Source: Brenneria rubrifaciens (GTDB lineage: Bacteria; Pseudomonadota; Gammaproteobacteria; Enterobacterales; Enterobacteriaceae). Taken from it: DNA of 64,000 bases. Positions 60,990-64,000 of the stretch are shown here, one piece after another. Numbering within the stretch: position 1 is the first letter of the stretch; each line of letters opens with the position of its first letter. The notes beneath the pieces were generated by a model. The model saw only the letters and a list, made by a program, of their open reading frames with translations. It ran no database searches and was not told the DNA's origin. Location: assembly GCF_005484945.1 (NCBI RefSeq), contig NZ_CP034035.1:1860001-1924000 (forward strand), written 5' to 3'. The position numbers were made by a program, and so were the translations under genes.

Positions 60990-63123
60990 GCTGTTTTCCG
61001 CCTTTAAAAAAGACAGAGTTTGGGATTTCGATGGCGGCATTCATCCGCCAGAAATGAAAACGCAATCCAGCCGGATACCGTTGCGTCACCTCCCCTTGCC
61101 TGAACAGTTCATTATTCCGCTTAAACAGCATCTGGGCCCGGAAGGGGAACTGTGCGTTAAAGTGGGCGAAAACGTGTTGCGCGGGCAGCCGTTGACCCTC
61201 GGCAAAGGGCGAACGCTCCCCGTTCATGCCCCGACCTCCGGCACGATCCGCGCCATTCGTCCGCATATGACGGCGCACCCTTCCGGCTTACCGGAATTAA
61301 GCGTCATTCTCATTTCTGACGGTGAAGACCTTTGGTGTGAACGCCATACGCTGGCCGATTACCGCACACAAAGCGCCGATACCCTGCTGAATCACCTTCA
61401 TCAAGCGGGGATTGCCGGTCTTGGCGGCGCGGGTTTTCCTACCGCGGCAAAATTACAGGGCGGCCTGCGCGGGATAGAAACGCTGATTGTCAACGCGGCG
61501 GAATGTGAACCCTATATCACGGCAGATGACCGGCTGATGCAGGAGTGCGCCGATGAAATCGTTCAAGGTATCGATATACTTGATCATCTTCTACAGCCCC
61601 AGCGTATTCTTATCGGGATTGAGGACAATAAACCGGAAGCCATTGAAGCCATGCGCCATGCGTTACGTCGGCGCGGCGATATACAGTTGCGCGTGATCCC
61701 GACCAAATATCCGTCGGGCGGGGCCAAACAGCTCACTAAAATTCTCACCGGCAAAGAAGTCCCCTTTGGTAAGCATTCCGCTGCCATTGGCGTTCTGATG
61801 CAAAATGTAGGCACCACGTTCGCCATTAAGCGTGCCGTTATCGATGGTGAACCCATGACCGAACGCGTGGTAACGCTGACGGGCGAAGCGCTGCGCCAGC
61901 CCGGTAATGTCTGGGCGCGGCTGGGCACGCCGGTACGTCACTTACTCACGCACGCAGACTTCCATGCCCATGATCAACCTATGGTGATCATGGGCGGGCC
62001 GCTGATGGGGTTTACGTTGCCGTCACTCGATGTGCCGGTTGTTAAAATCAGTAACTGTCTGCTGGCCCCTTCCGCCACCGAGATAGAACCCGTTGCCGAA
62101 GAGCAATCATGCATCCGTTGCAGCCAATGCGCTGATGCCTGCCCTGCCGGGTTGTTGCCGCAACAACTGTACTGGTTCAGTCTGGGACAGGAGCATGAAA
62201 AGGCCCGCAATCATCACTTATTCGACTGCATTGAATGTGGTGCCTGCGCCTATGTTTGCCCAAGCAATATTCCGTTGGTGCAATATTACCGACAGGAAAA
62301 AGCCGAAATTCGAGCGGTTGATGAGGAAACGCAACGCGCGGCACAGGCTAAACTGCGCTTTGAGGCTAAGCAGGCGCGTCTTGAGCGTGAAAAGCTGGCC
62401 CGCGAGTCGCGGCATAAACAAGCTGCCGCTGGCGCATCAATGAGTGATCAACAGGCAGTCCAAGCCGCATTGGAAAGCGTTCGCGATAAAAAAGCGGCCA
62501 TGGCCGCTCGCGCCGCAGGTAAGGCACAAACGCCGGAGAAACCATCGCTTGCAGAAACCGACGTAGCGGATAGCGCAAACGATACGGTAACCGATGTCGT
62601 CGATCCTCGCAAAGCGGCCGTCGCCGCCGCCATCGCCCGGGTGAAGGCGCGCAAAGCCCGGCAACAGACTGAGCATGACAATACCGACCCTGCATCTGTA
62701 CCCGCGACGCCAGATAACGCTGATCGCGTGGCTGACGAACCGATCGACCCACGCAAAGCGGCCGTCGCCGCCGCTATCGCCCGGGTGAAGGCGTGCAAAG
62801 CCCGGCAACAGACTGAGCATGACAATACCGACCCTGCATCTGTACCCGCGACGCCAGATAACGCTGATCACGTGGCCGACGAACCGATCGACCCACGCAA
62901 AGCGGCCGTCGCCGCCGCCATCGCCCGGGTGAAGGCACGCAAAGCCCGGCAACAGACTGAGCATGACAATACCGACCCTGCATCTGTACCCGCGACGCCA
63001 GATAACGCTGATCACGTGGCTGACGAACCGATCGACCCACGCAAAGCGGCCGTCGCCGCCGCTATCGCCCGGGTGAAGGCGCGCAAAGCCGCACAAGCGG
63101 CATCGACGTTTCAAGAGGAATAA
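60982..63123 (+). CDS. rsxC: Electron transport complex subunit RsxC, with repeat tail
   Basis: 713 residues. N-terminal barrel domain, then an NADH/FMN-binding Rossmann domain ([45 protein letters not shown]), a SLBB region, and two 4Fe-4S clusters [12 protein letters not shown] and [12 protein letters not shown]. From about residue 440 on the tail is Ala/Lys/Arg-rich and from about 541 it consists of repeats of 48 residues starting [16 protein letters not shown], likely a helical, lysine-rich extension. E. coli RsxC has a similar tail; here the copies are nearly identical at DNA level. One copy carries Cys in place of Arg (VKACKARQ). Confidence 0.96.
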   Translation: MLKLFSAFKKDRVWDFDGGIHPPEMKTQSSRIPLRHLPLPEQFIIPLKQHLGPEGELCVKVGENVLRGQPLTLGKGRTLPVHAPTSGTIRAIRPHMTAHPSGLPELSVILISDGEDLWCERHTLADYRTQSADTLLNHLHQAGIAGLGGAGFPTAAKLQGGLRGIETLIVNAAECEPYITADDRLMQECADEIVQGIDILDHLLQPQRILIGIEDNKPEAIEAMRHALRRRGDIQLRVIPTKYPSGGAKQLTKILTGKEVPFGKHSAAIGVLMQNVGTTFAIKRAVIDGEPMTERVVTLTGEALRQPGNVWARLGTPVRHLLTHADFHAHDQPMVIMGGPLMGFTLPSLDVPVVKISNCLLAPSATEIEPVAEEQSCIRCSQCADACPAGLLPQQLYWFSLGQEHEKARNHHLFDCIECGACAYVCPSNIPLVQYYRQEKAEIRAVDEETQRAAQAKLRFEAKQARLEREKLARESRHKQAAAGASMSDQQAVQAALESVRDKKAAMAARAAGKAQTPEKPSLAETDVADSANDTVTDVVDPRKAAVAAAIARVKARKARQQTEHDNTDPASVPATPDNADRVADEPIDPRKAAVAAAIARVKACKARQQTEHDNTDPASVPATPDNADHVADEPIDPRKAAVAAAIARVKARKARQQTEHDNTDPASVPATPDNADHVADEPIDPRKAAVAAAIARVKARKAAQAASTFQEE
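62605..63093. repeat. 144-bp in-frame tandem repeats in rsxC
   Basis: The AAAGCGGCCGTCGCCGCC segment recurs at 62611, 62755, 62899 and 63043, an exact 144-bp period (48 codons): three full units plus a partial fourth. Differences between copies are single bases (for example CGC/TGC in the second copy, CGCGTG/CACGTG before the third). Such identity implies recent duplication or gene conversion and makes copy number likely to vary. Confidence 0.93.
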
Positions 63124-64000
63124 ATGGCTTTCAAAATCGCGAGTTCACCTTTTACGCACAATCAGCAACGTACACAGCGCATTATGCTGTTGGTTATCGT
63201 CGCCTGTATCCCGGGGATGCTGGCGCAGTACTATTTTTTCGGCTACGGCAATCTGATTCAAGTCGGCCTTGCCTCAGTCACCGCGCTGGCGACCGAGGCC
63301 GTGACAACGTCACTGAGAAAGTTTCATGTCCGCGCGACGCTGGCGGATAATTCGGCGCTGCTGACGGCCATTCTGCTCGGTATTAGCCTGCCGCCGCTGG
63401 CGCCGTGGTGGATGATTGTCATAGGAACCGCATTCGCCATCGTGATCGCCAAACAGTTATACGGCGGGCTGGGGCAGAACCCGTTCAACCCGGCAATGAT
63501 TGGCTACGTTGTGCTGCTCGTCTCCTTTCCGGTTCAGATGACCAGTTGGTTGCCTCCCGTTCCGCTCCAGGCCATGACGGTCGGCTTCAGCGACGCGTTG
63601 ATGACGATCCTGACCGGGCACACGCCCTCCGGCCACACGGTGCAACAGTTAATGCATACGGTTGACGGCATCAGTCAGGCCACGCCGCTCGATACCTTCA
63701 AAACCGGTTTACGTTCAGGCCAGCAACCGCTGGAAATTCTGCAACAGCCACCGTTCACGACGGCCCTGTTTTCTACCGTCATGGCTGGTATCGGCTGGCA
63801 GTGGGTTAATTTGGGTTTTCTTATCGGCGGACTGTTTCTGCTGGCGCGCGGAACCATTCGCTGGCATATTCCGGTCAGTTTTTTGCTTAGCCTGACGCTG
63901 TGCGCTTCTCTGGGGTGGCTACTGGCACCGGAAAAATGCGCCCCGCCCGCTCTGCATCTGCTTTCTGGCGCCACGATGCTGGGGGCGTTCTTTATCGCCA
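63124..64000 (+). CDS. rsxD: Electron transport complex subunit RsxD, partial at right edge
   Basis: The ATG follows the rsxC stop directly (TAAATG). 292 residues are present before the window ends. Inner-membrane subunit with several helices and a covalently bound FMN: the flavinylated threonine is expected in [15 protein letters not shown] near residue 187. [19 protein letters not shown] is highly conserved. rsxG and rsxE should follow outside the window. Confidence 0.97.
   Translation, partial: MAFKIASSPFTHNQQRTQRIMLLVIVACIPGMLAQYYFFGYGNLIQVGLASVTALATEAVTTSLRKFHVRATLADNSALLTAILLGISLPPLAPWWMIVIGTAFAIVIAKQLYGGLGQNPFNPAMIGYVVLLVSFPVQMTSWLPPVPLQAMTVGFSDALMTILTGHTPSGHTVQQLMHTVDGISQATPLDTFKTGLRSGQQPLEILQQPPFTTALFSTVMAGIGWQWVNLGFLIGGLFLLARGTIRWHIPVSFLLSLTLCASLGWLLAPEKCAPPALHLLSGATMLGAFFIA

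Noticed and set aside
62605..63093. Regular repeats that might be read as a CRISPR array
   Set aside because: The whole 144-bp unit is conserved, in frame and translated within rsxC; there are no unique spacers or cas genes.
62437..63114. Long antisense open frames (up to 225 codons) opposite rsxC
   Set aside because: They mirror the 144-bp repeats, have repetitive Cys/Arg-rich products with no family likeness, and lie inside a well-supported gene.

Overview
The window is a gene-dense chromosomal segment of a gammaproteobacterium of the order Enterobacterales, most likely Pectobacteriaceae (Brenneria/Pectobacterium/Dickeya-like). The evidence is Escherichia-type core gene order (pth-ychF, ychH, prs-ispE-lolB, hemA-prfA-prmC-sirB2-sirB1-kdsA, ydgH, pntAB, uspE-fnr, ynfB, ynfD, bioD2-mlc-ynfL-ynfM, tus-fumC-manA-ydgA, add-ydgJ, rsxABCD) combined with lineage-typical accessory genes. 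The genus is an inference. A tus gene with a canonical Ter site in its promoter places the window in the replication-terminus region.

Layout. 1-1.05 kb: a flavin reductase running off the left edge, preceded by a beheaded M24 peptidase. 1.1-11.8 kb: core housekeeping genes for translation quality control, PRPP, isoprenoid, lipoprotein, tetrapyrrole and Kdo synthesis. 11.8-14.4 kb: an exported catalase plus periplasmic ankyrin protein (katB-ankB type) behind a structured leader. 14.5-21 kb: ydgH, the membrane transhydrogenase pntAB, uspE and fnr (with an FNR box over its own promoter). 21.5-28.4 kb: the translationally coupled srfABC operon, coding for a membrane-anchored protein, an actin/Hsp70-fold protein and a GTPase-like protein. 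Their biochemical function is not established.

28.6-34.3 kb is an accessory stretch: a YciI protein, a basic small protein, an AT-rich gap leading to a HopH1/NleD-type (M91) zinc protease that looks like a type III effector, a 58-residue protein with an antitoxin-like N-terminus bracketed by inverted copies of one hairpin, a probable glucosylglycerate osmolyte operon (phosphatase plus synthase), and a sulfotransferase pseudogene with three lesions. 34.6-51.3 kb returns to core genes, with a 14-helix MFS exporter and a BASS/ACR3-type transporter added. 51.4-59.6 kb is an L-arabinose locus (araFGH-araC divergent from araBA, no araD) sitting between ydgJ and the rsx operon. 59.8 kb to the end is the rsx electron-transport operon, whose RsxC tail carries four near-identical 144-bp repeats.

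Functional themes: redox and oxygen control (fnr, rsx, pntAB, uspE, katB-ankB), sugar use (ara, mlc, manA, fumC), osmoprotection (GpgS/phosphatase) and host interaction (srfABC, M91 effector). No rRNA, tRNA, CRISPR array, intact insertion sequence or prophage was seen.
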